A stretch of DNA of 29,793 nucleotides from Desulfobacteraceae bacterium (GTDB lineage: Bacteria; Desulfobacterota; Desulfobacteria; Desulfobacterales; SG8-13). The stretch is from positions 1-29,793 of the forward strand of contig JARFQH010000012.1 in the NCBI GenBank assembly GCA_029287875.1. The letters are read 5' to 3'. Below, in pieces: positions 29,492 to 29,793 of this stretch. Positions within the stretch are counted from its first letter, which is position 1. Every line of letters begins with the position of its first letter. The notes below the pieces were generated by a model. That model was not told the origin of the DNA, searched no databases, and saw only the letters and a list, made by a program, of their open reading frames with translations. The position numbers and the translations under genes are program-made.

Positions 29492-29793
29492 ATGAGCAAC
29501 GTTGCATCAATAACCGAAAAAAGACAGACACTTGCGGACTCCGAGGAGGCTGCAGAAAAGGAGCCCGACCAACCCAGCCTGATCGACTGGAAAACCATCT
29601 GGAAGCCCCTGAGTGTAATTACCGGCGTGTTTCTTATCATTTTCTGGCTGCCGCTCGGCAGCAGCCGGTTTACCGGGGCGGTGATCGAGTCCCTTGCTCT
29701 GACCAAGTGGTACGCCCAGGAGCATGTGCTGCTATGCCTGGTGCCAGCCCTTTTCATCGCCGGCGCCATCTCGGTGTTCGTCTCCCAAGCGGC
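29492..29793 (+). CDS. arsP: ArsP-type permease, N-terminal part (runs off the right edge)
   Basis: The first 100 codons of a permease of the DUF318/YraQ-ArsP family, some members of which export trivalent organoarsenicals. A roughly 40-residue acidic cytoplasmic leader precedes the first membrane helix (PLSVITGVFLIIFWLPLGSS), then ALTKWYAQEHVLLCLVPALF and IAGAISVFVSQA, where the last part is typical of the family. The cysteine-bearing transport motif lies beyond the window. A GAGGGGG site precedes the ATG at 29492. With arsR directly upstream, arsenical export is the natural reading; other organometalloid substrates are possible. Confidence 0.85.
   Translation, partial: MSNVASITEKRQTLADSEEAAEKEPDQPSLIDWKTIWKPLSVITGVFLIIFWLPLGSSRFTGAVIESLALTKWYAQEHVLLCLVPALFIAGAISVFVSQA

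Noticed and set aside
1..29793. CRISPR arrays or rRNA genes
   Set aside because: No regularly spaced short direct repeats and no rRNA-like sequence were seen.

Overview
The window looks like a chromosomal segment of a sulfate-reducing or related anaerobic member of the Desulfobacterota (Desulfosarcina/Desulfobacteraceae-like). The reasons are the kinds of proteins present, a selenocysteine-containing SelD, an HgcB-type ferredoxin, ArsR/ArsP genes, and palindromic intergenic repeats of a kind I associate with these genomes. The assignment comes from recognition only; no search was run.

Layout. 1-2000 (minus): the N-terminal part of a transketolase running off the left edge, then a small operon ending in a radical SAM protein. 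2012-3699 (plus): a twin zinc-ribbon-like protein, then a diadenylate cyclase fused to a YbbR domain. 3800-6407 (minus): an HU protein and a REC-PAS-PAS histidine kinase. 6408-7217: non-coding stretch with a tRNA-like structure. 7218-10366 (plus): selenium cluster with a small CxxC protein, a YbaK-type deacylase, selD with an in-frame UGA, yedF and a nucleotidyltransferase, convergent with a cysteine desulfurase and a periplasmic rhodanese on the minus strand. 12331-13713: gene debris and repeats around a flavin reductase. 13692-15812: a periplasmic-sensor histidine kinase. 15766-21412 (minus): amino-acid catabolism with a broken kbl next to an intact threonine dehydrogenase, a truncated patatin, a class III aminotransferase, a BKACE enzyme and a small zinc protein; a tandem universal stress protein follows. 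22811-26570: an SRPBCC fragment, a lipocalin, a J-domain protein, a CheY-like regulator, an unknown protein and a methyltransferase fragment. 26753-26941: a tmRNA-3'-end-like fragment with inverted repeats, a likely old integration site. 27046-29793: a metalloid island with two divergent units, arsR + HgcA-tail-like membrane protein + hgcB-like ferredoxin on the minus strand, and arsR + arsP on the plus strand.

Most notable is the minus-strand ArsR operon. Its ferredoxin carries all the cysteine landmarks of the mercury-methylation ferredoxin HgcB, but its partner keeps only the end of the corrinoid domain and the membrane domain of HgcA. The rest of the corrinoid-binding domain is absent and is replaced by a short Cys-rich N-terminus. 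This may be a distinct metalloid-linked HgcA/HgcB-derived system.

Second, SelD is itself read through a UGA codon (Sec18) followed by a SECIS-like hairpin, so automatic annotation would start it 41 codons late. Third, the window carries much genome decay (at least six gene fragments or broken genes) and two or three families of palindromic elements, one of which sits between tdh and the broken kbl and recurs as a solo end inside another dead gene.
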